Notes under the pieces: generated by a model
The model's database searches: none
What the model saw: the letters and a program-made list of their open reading frames with translations, nothing else
What the model was told of the DNA's origin: nothing
In this document: in pieces, positions 1 to 10,491 of the stretch
Layout of the letters: each line of letters begins with the position of its first letter
Numbering within the stretch: position 1 is the first letter of the stretch
Translations under genes and position numbers: made by a program
NCBI RefSeq assembly: GCF_013184745.1
Contig: NZ_JAATVU010000002.1
Coordinates: 139,294-203,293, forward strand
DNA length: 64,000 nt
From: Mangrovicoccus sp. HB161399
GTDB taxonomy: Bacteria > Pseudomonadota > Alphaproteobacteria > Rhodobacterales > Rhodobacteraceae
Direction of reading: 5' to 3'

Positions 1-837
1 GCGGGCGTAATGCGCGTCGAGCAGCGCCCGCGAGGCCGCCGCCACCGCGGCCGCCCCGACCACATCGCCGACGACCAGCCCCAGCACGGCCGCCGAGCCC
101 GCCGACCGCAGCGCCAGCCTTGTCGGGTCGCGATGGGCGACATGGCCGATCTCGTGGGCCAGCACCGCGGCGACCTCCTCGGCGCTGTCCGCCGCATCGA
201 TCAGCCCGGACATCACCACCACCTCGCCGCCCGGTGCGGCGAAGGCATTGACCGCATCGGCATTCATCACCGACAGCCGCAGCTCGTGCGGCAGATCGGC
301 CCCCTCGGTCAGCCGCGCCGCCATCTTCCGCAGCGCCGCCAGCCCGGAGCGGCCGGCGCACCAGCGCGCGCCCGCCGGTGCGTCCGAGAACAACCCTGCC
401 GCCTGGTCGCGGATCGCCCGGCCGAGCTGCGCCTCCGCCTCGGCAGGGATCCAGTGCGCCATGCGGTTCGCCAGGAGCGGGATCGCCACCGCCATGATCA
501 GCGCCAGGGCCGCCGCTGCGCCGCCCGCCCAGAGCAGCATCCGCCGCGTGCCCGCCGGGTCGCGGACATGGGCGCCCAGCTTCGGGCAGGCGGCCAGCGC
601 CCAGCGGATCGCCTCGGCCTCTTCGGCCACCAGCCGGGCATCGCCGCCGGGCAGGCGCAGGATCAGCCGGTCGCGGCTGCCGTTGTCGCGCAGCGCCCGG
701 ATCTCCTCCAGCGGCCAGAGGACCTCCTCGCCGGCGTCCTCCAGCCCGATCGCCAGCATGCCCTCGCGCACCGACAGCCTCGCGGCGAAGCGCCCGGCGC
801 GCCGTCCGTCGAGATAGTAGCCCCGCGGCAGCGCCAT
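1..837 (-). CDS. M48 family metalloprotease, 3' end cut by window edge
   Basis: The first 279 codons are visible; the C-terminus lies outside the window. Residues 1-90 form a soluble N-terminal part, one hydrophobic segment lies near residues 103-123, and the Zn-peptidase motif HEIGH is at residues 228-232, followed by a conserved His-Arg-Asp. This order (N-terminal domain, one membrane anchor, M48 domain) fits the M48 peptidases encoded beside DUF898 proteins. The downstream Glu zinc ligand would be beyond the edge. The ATG shares one base with the stop of the DUF898 gene (TGATG), so the two are probably translationally coupled. Likely role by family: membrane-anchored, metal-dependent protein quality control facing the periplasm; the substrate is unknown. 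Confidence 0.85.
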   Translation of the reverse strand, partial: MALPRGYYLDGRRAGRFAARLSVREGMLAIGLEDAGEEVLWPLEEIRALRDNGSRDRLILRLPGGDARLVAEEAEAIRWALAACPKLGAHVRDPAGTRRMLLWAGGAAAALALIMAVAIPLLANRMAHWIPAEAEAQLGRAIRDQAAGLFSDAPAGARWCAGRSGLAALRKMAARLTEGADLPHELRLSVMNADAVNAFAAPGGEVVVMSGLIDAADSAEEVAAVLAHEIGHVAHRDPTRLALRSAGSAAVLGLVVGDVVGAAAVAAASRALLDAHYAR

Positions 838-2048
838 CAGAACACGCCGCCGACATCCAGCGCGTCGGCGAAGCCGTCGGCATCGGCAAGTCCCTCGCCC
901 TCGCGCTGCGCCACCGAGGTCAGCAGGATCGGGTTCGCGATCCAGGCATGGCGCACGACATGGGCCAGCACCGGCTGGGCGACCAGCGCCAGCTTCAGCG
1001 GCTCCCAGAGCAGGAAGGTCAGCAGCGCCGGCAGGCCGAAGGGCAGCAGCAGCTCCGGCCCGGAAATCTCGACCGTCCCCTCCTCCAGCGGGACGAGCGA
1101 GCCGAAGGCCATCACGGCAGCGGCAATCCAGGCTGCGCCCAGCAGCGCGCCGATCGCCAGCCAGCCGCCCGCGATGCGGCCGAAGACGGTCCCGCTGGCC
1201 AAGGCGGCACCGAGGCGGATGCCCTGCCCTGCCGTCTTGTGGCGGGCGAGGATGGCAAAGCTCTGCACGCGGTAATGCACGGCACCGAAGACCAGCCCGG
1301 CGCCGCCGGAGAGGAAGCCGAGGATGCCCAGGGGCGGGAAGACCACCGCCATCGGCAGCGACAGGACCAGCACGAGGATCGCAGCGCCGAGCGGCTTCAT
1401 CGCGGCATAGAGCATCTTCCAGTCGCCTCCCTGGTGCCAGCGGGCATCGCCGAACCAGCTGCGTTCGGCCATGTATTCCTCCAGCTTGAAGGTCATCAGC
1501 GGCCAGAGTGCGCCGAGGGTCGCGGCGACCAGCAGCCAGTAGCAGCTGGCCCGCCAGGCATAGCCCCAGCCGCCCGGCTCCATGCCGAAGCGGATGCCGC
1601 GCCAGGTGGTCCGCGCCATCCGGTAGCGGCGCGCGCGGTAGGCGGCGTAGAAATAGAGCGGCGCCAGCAGCACGGCGGCATTCTGCAGTGCCGGGGCCAG
1701 CACGACCATGCCGCCGGGCGTCTCCTCCTCGAAGGCGGTGAAGCCGAGGAAGGCGAGACCCAGCGCGAGGATGCCGAAGGCCGCGCCCAGCACGGTGACG
1801 GCGATCAGGAAGCCGATGAACTTCTCCTTGCCCGTGCCGGTATATTCGAACGGGTCGCCGCCCGGCGCGACCGCCGACCAGACATGCCGCCGGATCCGGG
1901 TCTTGGCCCAGAACCGGTAGAGCCCGAGCGTCGCCAGCGTCAGCACCGAGGTCCAGAGCGCCAGCCGGAACAGCCCCCAGAACGTGCCGGAGTAGCTGCC
2001 CCGCAGCGCGGTCTCCGGCGGTTTCAGGTCGGGCTCTGTCAGGGTCAT
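837..2048 (-). CDS. DUF898 (YjgN-like) multi-pass membrane protein
   Basis: 403 residues. After a short polar N-terminus come about eight to ten hydrophobic segments, with the DUF898 hallmarks: a first helix followed by a 'GLYRFWAKTRIRR' stretch near residues 43-55 and a later 'YRARRYRMARTTWRGIRF' stretch. E. coli YjgN belongs to this family and its function is unknown. The frame stays open 38 codons further upstream, but that stretch is basic and low in hydrophobicity, unlike the family, so I start at the ATG at 2048. The stop overlaps the M48 protease start by one base. DUF898 and M48 genes are commonly adjacent, which suggests that the protease acts on or with this membrane protein. Confidence 0.85.
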   Translation of the reverse strand: MTLTEPDLKPPETALRGSYSGTFWGLFRLALWTSVLTLATLGLYRFWAKTRIRRHVWSAVAPGGDPFEYTGTGKEKFIGFLIAVTVLGAAFGILALGLAFLGFTAFEEETPGGMVVLAPALQNAAVLLAPLYFYAAYRARRYRMARTTWRGIRFGMEPGGWGYAWRASCYWLLVAATLGALWPLMTFKLEEYMAERSWFGDARWHQGGDWKMLYAAMKPLGAAILVLVLSLPMAVVFPPLGILGFLSGGAGLVFGAVHYRVQSFAILARHKTAGQGIRLGAALASGTVFGRIAGGWLAIGALLGAAWIAAAVMAFGSLVPLEEGTVEISGPELLLPFGLPALLTFLLWEPLKLALVAQPVLAHVVRHAWIANPILLTSVAQREGEGLADADGFADALDVGGVF

Positions 2049-2209
2049 CGCGGGGCAGCCTCGGTCAACAGGTGTCCAGAGGTACCGGTCCCGGGCTCCG
2101 CCGCAAAGGAGAAATCCCCTCTGGGGGAATTCCCTGCCCCGCCGCGCTTTGCTCCGGCCCATATGTGACGTAAGGTCAATAAAGTCGGACTGCGGAGGGA
2201 GGCCGCCGG

Positions 2210-2926
2210 ATGATACGGGAACTCGACCCCGGAATGGTCACGGTGCTGATGGCCGCGGGGCTGGTCTTTGCCTCGGCCGGGCTATGGATGCTGATCCGCC
2301 GCGACGCGGCCTCGGCGAAGATCGAGCTTTTCGGCATGAAATTCGAAAGCTCTTCGGCCGGGCTGCTGATCGCGGTGATCGGCGCGGGCTTCATCGCCAC
2401 GCCGCTTTTCGTCGGGACGAAAACCGCAGATAGTCGTCGCGCCGAGGTGATTTCCGATCCGCCGCCGGGGCCGGGAACGGACGTGACCGAAGCCACCCCG
2501 GTGCCGGATCCGCCGGACAGTCCCGTTCCCGCGGCCGACGGCGTGCCGCCGATGCCTTCGGGCGGCGGCCGCAGGATAACGGTCGAGGCGCAGGAACAGG
2601 AGCCGAATGGCAGCCTGGCCTCGGCGACGGAAATCTGGCCGGGAACCTCGGCCGGCGGCATGCTGGCGGACAGTTCGGAACGCGATGTCTTCGCCGTGCT
2701 CATCCCCGACGGCGCCGCGGGGGAACTGGTCCTGTCGGCAACGGCCGCCAATGTCAGGATGATCGTCTATGACGGAGTGGGCAACGAGATATCGAACAAG
2801 TGGCGGGCCGATCGCGGCGCGCTGAGCTTCTCGACCGAGGTCAAGTCCGCGACCTATTATGTCGGCATCGAAAACTGGTCGGTCGGCAGGGACACGCCCT
2901 ACCAGCTGACGGCCGTGCTGCGCTAG
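2210..2926 (+). CDS. Membrane-anchored protein with PPC-like domain
   Basis: 238 residues with no recognised enzyme domain. Two hydrophobic segments (about 9-28 and 48-66) are followed by a Pro-rich linker (about 75-115). The C-terminal beta-rich domain (about 119-238) opens with 'EQEPNGSLASATEI' and contains 'ERDVFAV' and 'ATYYVGIENW'. That pattern is typical of bacterial pre-peptidase C-terminal (PPC) domains, small beta-sandwiches usually found on secreted proteins. No peptidase is attached, so this is a stand-alone PPC module, probably displayed in the periplasm. The ATG at 2210 is preceded by a strong GGAGGGAGG ribosome site. It is divergent from DUF898 and convergent with parC; its function is unknown. 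Confidence 0.7.
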   Translation: MIRELDPGMVTVLMAAGLVFASAGLWMLIRRDAASAKIELFGMKFESSSAGLLIAVIGAGFIATPLFVGTKTADSRRAEVISDPPPGPGTDVTEATPVPDPPDSPVPAADGVPPMPSGGGRRITVEAQEQEPNGSLASATEIWPGTSAGGMLADSSERDVFAVLIPDGAAGELVLSATAANVRMIVYDGVGNEISNKWRADRGALSFSTEVKSATYYVGIENWSVGRDTPYQLTAVLR

Positions 2927-2948
2927 GCGCGGCCGGCCGCCGCCAAGA

Positions 2949-5180
<2,232 letters not shown>

Positions 5181-5292
5181 GAACCCTGTGGTACTCAAGC
5201 CAGCGTCAGCGGTAAAGTGGCTAATCGGCGGTAGAATCAGTGCTACCATTGCGCGAGTCATTTATTCTGATGTCAGCATTAGGAGACGGTAG

Positions 5293-5973
5293 ATGGCAAT
5301 TCGGCTCACGGCTATTCTCTTGCTGGTCATTTTCGCGGTGATGCAATTCGGCGGGCGCGACCTGGACGGCAGCCCGTTCGCCGAAATCCCCAGCGACGAC
5401 CCCTCCACCGTGATCCTCGCCGTCGCGCCCCTGGACGAGCCGCTGCAGGCGGCGCCCCGCCCCGCGGCCGCAGCGGATGGCCCTGCCGGAACGCCGGTCG
5501 CCGCCGCGATCGCCGCCGTGGCCTCCTCCATTCCGGGGGCCGAGCCGGCCGTGGCCGCCACGGCCCCCGCGGGAACCGGAACGGGCGTCTCGATTGCCGA
5601 GCCCGACGGGCAGACCGCGCTCGACATGGCGGTGATCGACGCCGCCGTCGTGGGCAAGGATTTCTCCGCGGTGCCGTCGCGCACGCTGCAGCCGGGCGTC
5701 TCGCCCTCCTCGGTCGCGAGCCTCGACACGTTCAAGAAGCGCCAGATCGCCGCGGCCGGGGCGAACTCGTCCGACATGGCGCAGGTGACCGGCAGCAACG
5801 TGAACCTGCGCTCCGGCCCCTCGACCGGCAATGCGGTGGTCGGCCAGGCCCGCGAGGGCGAGCACGTCGAATGGATCTCGGAGCCCGCGCCGGGCTGGGC
5901 TTTGATCCGCCATCCGCGCTATGACGGCGACATGTACATGTCCTCGAACTACCTGCAGCGGATCTCCGATTGA
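5293..5973 (+). CDS. SH3 domain-containing secreted or anchored protein
   Basis: 226 residues. A hydrophobic N-terminus (residues 3-20) could be a signal anchor. Residues 25-140 are an Ala/Pro-rich, low-complexity spacer. The last 65 residues form a bacterial SH3 (SH3b/YgiM-type) domain with the hallmark 'NVNLRSGPSTGNAVVG' and 'GWALI'. Such domains usually bind peptidoglycan or peptides in the periplasm. An AGGAGA ribosome site sits 7 bases before the ATG. The stop overlaps the TTG start of the SDR gene by two bases, implying one transcript. A second SH3 protein occurs at 48276. Specific function unknown. Confidence 0.8.
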   Translation: MAIRLTAILLLVIFAVMQFGGRDLDGSPFAEIPSDDPSTVILAVAPLDEPLQAAPRPAAAADGPAGTPVAAAIAAVASSIPGAEPAVAATAPAGTGTGVSIAEPDGQTALDMAVIDAAVVGKDFSAVPSRTLQPGVSPSSVASLDTFKKRQIAAAGANSSDMAQVTGSNVNLRSGPSTGNAVVGQAREGEHVEWISEPAPGWALIRHPRYDGDMYMSSNYLQRISD

Positions 5974-6812
5974 CCCCACCGACAGGCGGCCCCGGCCGCA
6001 TCCTGATCACCGGCTGCTCCTCCGGGATCGGCCTCGACGCCGCGCGCACGCTCCATGCGCGCGGCTGGACCGTCTATGCCACCTGCCGCAGCGAGGCCGA
6101 TTGCGACAGGCTCCGCGCCGAGGGGCTGGACAGCTTCCGGCTGGACTACCAGGACGAAGCCTCGATCGCCTCGGCCATGGCCGAGGTGGAGGCGCGCGGC
6201 GGGCTGGACGCGCTGTTCAACAACGGCGCCTTCGCGATCCCCGGCGCGGTCGAGGACCTGCCCCGCGGCGCGCTCCGCGAGATCTACGAGGCCAACCTGT
6301 TCGGCTGGCACGACCTGACCGCCCGGGTCATTCCGCTGATGCGGGCGCAGGGCCGCGGGCGGATCGTCAACTGCTCGTCGATCCTGGGCTTCGTCCCGGC
6401 GAAATGGCGCGGCGCCTATGTCTCGACGAAACACGCGCTCGAAGGCCTGACCGACGTGCTGCGGCTTGAGATGGCCGATACGCCGGTCCAGGTGATCCTG
6501 ATCCAGCCCGGCCCCATTGCCACCGAGATCCGCCGCAACTCCCGCGCGCCCTTCGAACGCTGGATCGACTGGGAGGCCTCGCCGCGGGCGGCGCAGTACC
6601 GGTCGAGCCTGCTGAAGCGGCTCTATGTCGAGCCGCCCGCACCCACCCCCGGCGAACTGGGACCGGAGGCGGTCACCAAGGCACTGATCCATGCGCTTGA
6701 AAGCCCGCGGCCGCGCGCGAAATACCGCGTCACCTGGCCGACCAGGGCGGCCTGGGCCTTCCGGCGGCTGCTGCCGATCCGGGTGCTCGACAAGCTCTGC
6801 GCCAAGGGCTGA
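5970..6812 (+). CDS. Short-chain dehydrogenase/reductase (SDR)
   Basis: 280 residues. Classical SDR: the cofactor glycine motif is 'GCSSGIGLDAAR' near residue 15-26, the catalytic Ser lies in 'VNCSSILGF' and the catalytic Tyr/Lys in 'YVSTKHALEG'. The region after the active site is long, as in SDRs acting on lipid or retinol-like substrates, but the substrate cannot be read from sequence. The start is the TTG at 5970, inside the stop of the SH3 gene; no better-placed ATG precedes the nucleotide-binding motif. It is probably co-transcribed with the SH3 gene. The NAD versus NADP preference is unresolved. Confidence 0.85.
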   Translation: MTPPTGGPGRILITGCSSGIGLDAARTLHARGWTVYATCRSEADCDRLRAEGLDSFRLDYQDEASIASAMAEVEARGGLDALFNNGAFAIPGAVEDLPRGALREIYEANLFGWHDLTARVIPLMRAQGRGRIVNCSSILGFVPAKWRGAYVSTKHALEGLTDVLRLEMADTPVQVILIQPGPIATEIRRNSRAPFERWIDWEASPRAAQYRSSLLKRLYVEPPAPTPGELGPEAVTKALIHALESPRPRAKYRVTWPTRAAWAFRRLLPIRVLDKLCAKG

Positions 6813-6926
6813 AGACGAATCGCCTTCCCTTCCGCGCCGATATGGCGTAATGGCGCCCTCTCGATAGGCCCTGCTGGACGACATCCCGGCTTGCGCCGTT
6901 CACTCCAGACACGAAGGAGACACCCG

Positions 6927-7196
6927 ATGTCGATCACGCCCGAGGAAAAAGACCGCCTCATCAAGGAATTCGCCACGAAGGAAGGCGACACCGGCTCCCC
7001 CGAGGTGCAGGTTGCCATCCTGAGCTCGCGCATCGCGACCCTGACCGAGCACTTCAAGACCCACGCGAAGGACAACCATTCGCGCCGCGGCCTGCTGAAG
7101 CTCGTCGCACAGCGCCGCAAGCTGCTGGACTACGTCAACGCCAAGGATCCGTCCCGCTACCAGGACCTGATCAAGCGTCTCGGCCTGCGCCGCTGA
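6927..7196 (+). CDS. rpsO: 30S ribosomal protein S15
   Basis: 89 residues, exactly the usual S15 length. The family signature is clear ('[17 protein letters not shown]' and '[19 protein letters not shown]'). S15 binds the central domain of 16S rRNA early in 30S assembly. GAAGGAGA lies 6 bases before the ATG; the in-frame codons further upstream are not part of the family. A perfect 12-bp-stem terminator follows within 25 bases of the stop. In many proteobacteria rpsO is followed by pnp, but here the next gene is a CaCA-type exchanger, so the usual pair is split. Confidence 0.98.
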   Translation: MSITPEEKDRLIKEFATKEGDTGSPEVQVAILSSRIATLTEHFKTHAKDNHSRRGLLKLVAQRRKLLDYVNAKDPSRYQDLIKRLGLRR

Positions 7197-7220
7197 TCCT
7201 GAGGTCCCCGCGACTTTCCG

Positions 7221-7251
7221 AACACCCGCCGGTTCCGGCGGGTGTTTTCGT
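7221..7251 (+). terminator. Rho-independent terminator of rpsO
   Basis: A perfect 12-bp inverted repeat (AACACCCGCCGG / CCGGCGGGTGTT) with a 2-base loop at 7221-7246, followed by TTCG then TTT. It begins 24 bases after the rpsO stop. Confidence 0.9.
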
Positions 7252-7314
7252 TTGCGCGGAACCCTGCCGGCCGCGCCCCGTTGACCCGGGACCGCAACGA
7301 CAGGAGACCGCCCC

Positions 7315-8355
7315 TTGCCCATGCTCGCTGACCTGCCCTTCGCCGCCCTGATCCTCGGACTCGCGCTGGCGGCAGGGGCGATCCTGGCGGGCGGGCTGCG
7401 GATGACCGGCCTCGCCGACCGCATCGCCGACCGCACCGGTCTGGGCGAGGCCCTGGTCGGCGGCGCGCTGCTGGGCGCGGCGACCTCGCTTTCGGGCGTG
7501 GTGGTCTCGCTCTCGGCCGCGCTCGACGGCCGCGCCTCCCTGGCCTTCTCCAACTCGGTGGGCGGGATCGCCGCGCAGACCGCCTTCCTAGCGCTCGCCG
7601 ACCTGCTGTGGCGCAGGGCCAATCTCGAACACGCCGCGGCGGAACTGGCCAACCTGTTCCAGAGCGCGCTGCTGCTCCTGCTGCTTGCCCTCCCCGTGCT
7701 TGCCTATGGCGGGCCGGACATCACCGTGTTCGCCGTCCACCCCGTGTCGCTCGCGCTGCCGGTGCTCTACGCGATCGGGCTGATCGGCACGCATCGCAGC
7801 CGCCAGGCGCCCATGTGGCAGCCGGTGAAGACGCAGGAGACCCGCGAGGATGCCGACGAGGAGGACGGGCGCGACGACACCCCGACCTGGCGGCTGTTCC
7901 TCGCCTTCGGGCTCTTGATGGCGGTGATGGGCGCGACCGGCTTCGCCATCGCCAAGCTGGCAGGCGAGATCACCGACCGCACCGGCCTGTCCTCGGCGCT
8001 GGTCGGCGCGCTGCTGACGGCGGTTATCACCTCGCTGCCCGAGCTGGTGACGACGCTGGCCGCGGTGCGCCGCGGCGCACTGCAGCTGGCGCTCGGCGGG
8101 ATCATCGGCGGCAACACCTTCGACACGCTGTTCCTGACGCTGTCGGACATCGGCTACCGCGAGGGATCGCTCTACCACGCGATCGGGCGGGCGGACCTGT
8201 TCTGGCTGGGAACCGGGATGGCGATGACCGGGGTGCTGCTGCTCGGCCAGCTCTACCGCGAAAGGCAGGGCCCGGCGGGCATCGGGCTGGAGAGCGTCGC
8301 GATGCTTGGCATCTATGCCGGGGCGGTGGCGCTGCAGGCCATGGCCGGGGGGTAG
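7315..8355 (+). CDS. CaCA-superfamily (Na+/Ca2+ exchanger-like) membrane protein
   Basis: 346 residues, two five-helix halves around an acidic cytoplasmic loop (about residues 160-190, including 'DADEEDGRDD'). The second alpha repeat is canonical in outline: 'TSLPELVTTLAAVRRG' followed by 'GGIIGGNTFDTLF'. In the first repeat, the equivalent stretch reads 'TSLSGVVVSLSAALDG' and 'FSNSVGGIAAQTAF', so the ion-binding Pro-Glu is absent. Family knowledge says both repeats normally contribute an acidic residue to cation binding, so this may be a divergent exchanger or one with another ion specificity. The TTG at 7315 is chosen because AGGAGA is 7 bases upstream; the ATG at 7321 is the alternative. 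It is convergent with the peroxiredoxin gene. Confidence 0.8.
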   Translation: MPMLADLPFAALILGLALAAGAILAGGLRMTGLADRIADRTGLGEALVGGALLGAATSLSGVVVSLSAALDGRASLAFSNSVGGIAAQTAFLALADLLWRRANLEHAAAELANLFQSALLLLLLALPVLAYGGPDITVFAVHPVSLALPVLYAIGLIGTHRSRQAPMWQPVKTQETREDADEEDGRDDTPTWRLFLAFGLLMAVMGATGFAIAKLAGEITDRTGLSSALVGALLTAVITSLPELVTTLAAVRRGALQLALGGIIGGNTFDTLFLTLSDIGYREGSLYHAIGRADLFWLGTGMAMTGVLLLGQLYRERQGPAGIGLESVAMLGIYAGAVALQAMAGG

Positions 8356-8375
8356 GGGCGCGCGGCACGCGCCCC
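8355..8375. terminator. GC hairpin between convergent genes
   Basis: GGGGCGCG / CGCGCCCC, an 8-bp stem with a 5-base loop, sits between the exchanger (+) and the peroxiredoxin (-). There is no clear T tract, so efficiency is uncertain. Confidence 0.45.
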
Positions 8376-8383
8376 GTCCGGAA

Positions 8384-9037
8384 TCAGAACGGGCTCTTCG
8401 CCTTGCGCAGGTAGGGCAGCACGATGTCGAGCTCGCCGAACTTGGCTTTCGCCGCCTCGTCGTCGAGGCTGAGCGCGACGATCACGTCCTGCCCGGCGGT
8501 CCAGTTCGCCGGGGTGGCGATCGGGTTGCCGTAGGTCGCCTGCAGCGCGTCGAGCGCGCGCAGCACCTCGGCGAAGTTGCGGCCGACCGACATCGGGTAG
8601 GTCATGGAAAGCTGGAGCTTCTTGTCCGGGCTGATGATGTAGACCGAGCGCACCGTGGCGGTGTCGGCGGGCGTGCGGCCGTCGGGCAGATACGCGTCCG
8701 CGGGCAGCATGTCGAAGGCCTTCGACACGGCCAGCCCCTCGTCGGCGATGATCGGGAAGGGGACGTGGCAGCCCGCGACCTTCTCGATGTCGCCGATCCA
8801 TTTCAGGTGCTCGTCCACGCCGTCGACCGAGACGCCGATCACCTTAGTCTTGCGCTTCTCCCATTCCGCGCCGAGCTGCGCGACGGCGCCGAACTCGGTG
8901 GTGCAGACCGGGGTGAAGTCCTTGGGATGGCTAAAGAGGATCGCCCAGCTGTCGCCGATCCAGTCATGGAAGGTGATCTCGCCCTGGCTGGTCTGGGCGG
9001 TGAAATCCGGAACGGTGTCGTTGATGCGAAGAGCCAT
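8384..9037 (-). CDS. 1-Cys peroxiredoxin (Prx6/AhpC-TSA family)
   Basis: 217 residues, the normal length for Prx6-type enzymes. The peroxidatic Cys45 is in 'HPKDFTPVCTTEFG', and the C-terminal half carries the Prx6 extension ('TYPMSVGRNFAEVLRALDALQ', then 'PANWTAGQDVIV'). No resolving-cysteine motif of the 2-Cys type is visible, so the enzyme presumably relies on an external thiol. It would reduce hydrogen peroxide and organic peroxides in the cytoplasm. It is a single gene convergent with the exchanger. Identification is firm; the physiological reductant is unknown. Confidence 0.93.
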   Translation of the reverse strand: MALRINDTVPDFTAQTSQGEITFHDWIGDSWAILFSHPKDFTPVCTTEFGAVAQLGAEWEKRKTKVIGVSVDGVDEHLKWIGDIEKVAGCHVPFPIIADEGLAVSKAFDMLPADAYLPDGRTPADTATVRSVYIISPDKKLQLSMTYPMSVGRNFAEVLRALDALQATYGNPIATPANWTAGQDVIVALSLDDEAAKAKFGELDIVLPYLRKAKSPF

Positions 9038-9115
9038 GTCTCGCCTCCTGTCATGTGGATCGCGGCCAACATGTGCCGCCGGCGGGCCAAGGGCAAGGGG
9101 GCGCGCCCTTGCGCC

Positions 9116-9676
9116 TCAGGCGTTGCCTTCGCCGCTGCAGGCCTGCGCCGTCGCCCGCGCCATTTCGCGCGACCAGGCCTCGCTGACCTCCAGCCGGTAG
9201 GCGGCCACGACGCCCGAGAAGCCGCGCAGGTAGCTGCAGTGATAGGACCGGTCCGGCGGCATCCAGTCCAGCGGATCCTTCGCGCCCTTCGAGGCGTTCA
9301 GCGAGCCGCTGACGATCAGCAGATTGCGCGGATCGAGCGCGAAGCTGTCGCGGCGGGCGCCGCTCCATGCGGCCGCGCCATGCTCCCAGGCCCATTTCAG
9401 CGGAACCAGGTGGTCGATCTGCAGGTCGCGCGCGGAGGTGAAGCTCTTGCCGGAATAGGGATCGGTCCATTTTCCGGCCTCGACCGAGCAGCCGGTCGCG
9501 GTCAGCGCGACCGCGCGCGTGGACTGCGAGATCAGCATTTCCGAGCGCGTCGCCTGGCAGTCGCCGTCGGTGTCGACCCAGGAACTGAACTTGGCGCGGT
9601 CGTAGTCGGGGACCTCGTCGGGCGGCAGGCCGCAGAAGGACAGCCCCAGAAACACCAGCACCAGAAGACGGTCCAT
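9116..9676 (-). CDS. Secreted HNH nuclease (DUF1524/GmrSD C-terminal type)
   Basis: 186 residues. The N-terminus (1-16) is hydrophobic and ends 'LSFCGLPP', so a signal peptide, possibly an atypical lipoprotein signal, is likely. The catalytic core reads 'DLQIDHLVPLKWAW' (Asp88-His89), then 'DPRNLLIVSGSLNASKG' (Asn118, Asn127) and 'DPLDWMPP...YHCSY', the arrangement of the DUF1524 HNH domain found at the C-terminus of GmrSD enzymes. Here it is alone and exported, which suggests extracellular DNA degradation or nutrient scavenging rather than restriction. It is monocistronic and divergent from hupE. Confidence 0.85.
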   Translation of the reverse strand: MDRLLVLVFLGLSFCGLPPDEVPDYDRAKFSSWVDTDGDCQATRSEMLISQSTRAVALTATGCSVEAGKWTDPYSGKSFTSARDLQIDHLVPLKWAWEHGAAAWSGARRDSFALDPRNLLIVSGSLNASKGAKDPLDWMPPDRSYHCSYLRGFSGVVAAYRLEVSEAWSREMARATAQACSGEGNA

Positions 9677-9880
9677 CGCCCCGCACCTTTTAACTCACAC
9701 ACGCATACCATCCTACCGGCCGGGCCGGAGCGCGGGTAGGGATGCCGTTGCGGCAGGGCGAACAAAATCGGAACGGCCTGCGACCGGACGGCCGGTTGCC
9801 CCGCCGGATCCCCGCCGCGATAGTGGCGCGCGATACGACCCGCACCGGGGTATCTGGTTGACCTGAAAGGAACCGCACGC

Positions 9881-10459
9881 ATGAAACGACTGCTTCTTCC
9901 CGCCATTCCGCTTCTCGCCGCCGCGCCGGCGCTGGCCCATGAGGGCCACGGCGCGCACGGCTCTGCCGCCGCGGGCTTCCTGCATCCGCTTTCCGGCGCG
10001 GACCACATGCTGGCCATGGCGGCAGTGGGGCTCTGGGCCGCGCTGCTGGGCGGCCGCGCCATGTGGATCGCTCCGGCAGCCTTCGTCTCGGCCATGGTGG
10101 CGGGCTTCGCGCTCGGGGTTGCCGGCGTGCCGGTGCCGATGGTGGAGCCGATGATCCTGGCCTCGACCGTCGTGCTCGGCCTTGCCGCCGCGGCCGCGCT
10201 GAGGATCGGCACCGCGCCGGCCGCCGCGCTGGTCGCGGTCTTCGGGCTGGTCCACGGCCATGCCCATGGCGGCGAACTCGGCGACGCCGCGGCGCTGCGC
10301 TTCGGCCTGGGCTTCATCGCCGCCACCGCCGCGCTGCATGCCGCCGGCATCGGGCTGGGCCTGGGGCTGAAGCGCCTCTCCGCCCGCCATGGCAGCCGCA
10401 TCGCGCAGGTCGCGGGCGGTGCCATCGCATTGGCCGGCCTGTCGCTGGCCATCGGCTGA
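9881..10459 (+). CDS. HupE/UreJ family metal permease
   Basis: 192 residues. A cleavable signal peptide (about 1-19, ending ALA) leads into a His-rich stretch 'HEGHGAHG' and then the family motif 'HPLSGADHMLAM'. Five or six hydrophobic helices follow, and a second His cluster occurs in 'VHGHAHGGEL'. HupE/UreJ proteins sit in the inner membrane and are linked to nickel (sometimes cobalt) supply for hydrogenase or urease. Neither enzyme is encoded nearby, so the exact user of the metal cannot be inferred here. Ribosome site AAAGGAAC is upstream of the ATG. Confidence 0.88.
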   Translation: MKRLLLPAIPLLAAAPALAHEGHGAHGSAAAGFLHPLSGADHMLAMAAVGLWAALLGGRAMWIAPAAFVSAMVAGFALGVAGVPVPMVEPMILASTVVLGLAAAAALRIGTAPAAALVAVFGLVHGHAHGGELGDAAALRFGLGFIAATAALHAAGIGLGLGLKRLSARHGSRIAQVAGGAIALAGLSLAIG

Positions 10460-10466
10460 TCCCGGT

Positions 10467-10489
10467 CCCGGCCCCTCCGCGGGGCCGGG
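10467..10489. terminator. Hairpin between hupE-like gene and rluA
   Basis: CCCGGCCCC / GGGGCCGGG, a 9-bp stem with a 5-base loop, lies between two convergent stop codons. No T tract on either side. Confidence 0.5.
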
Positions 10490-10491
10490 CC

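Noticed and set aside
10..1275. Long plus-strand open frame across the M48 and DUF898 genes
   Set aside because: Its product is Arg/Gln/His-rich with no domain; it is the antisense of two recognised minus-strand genes.
9116..9676. Restriction or phage-defence system around the HNH nuclease
   Set aside because: No partner GmrS/GmrD or modification gene is adjacent and the protein has an export signal.
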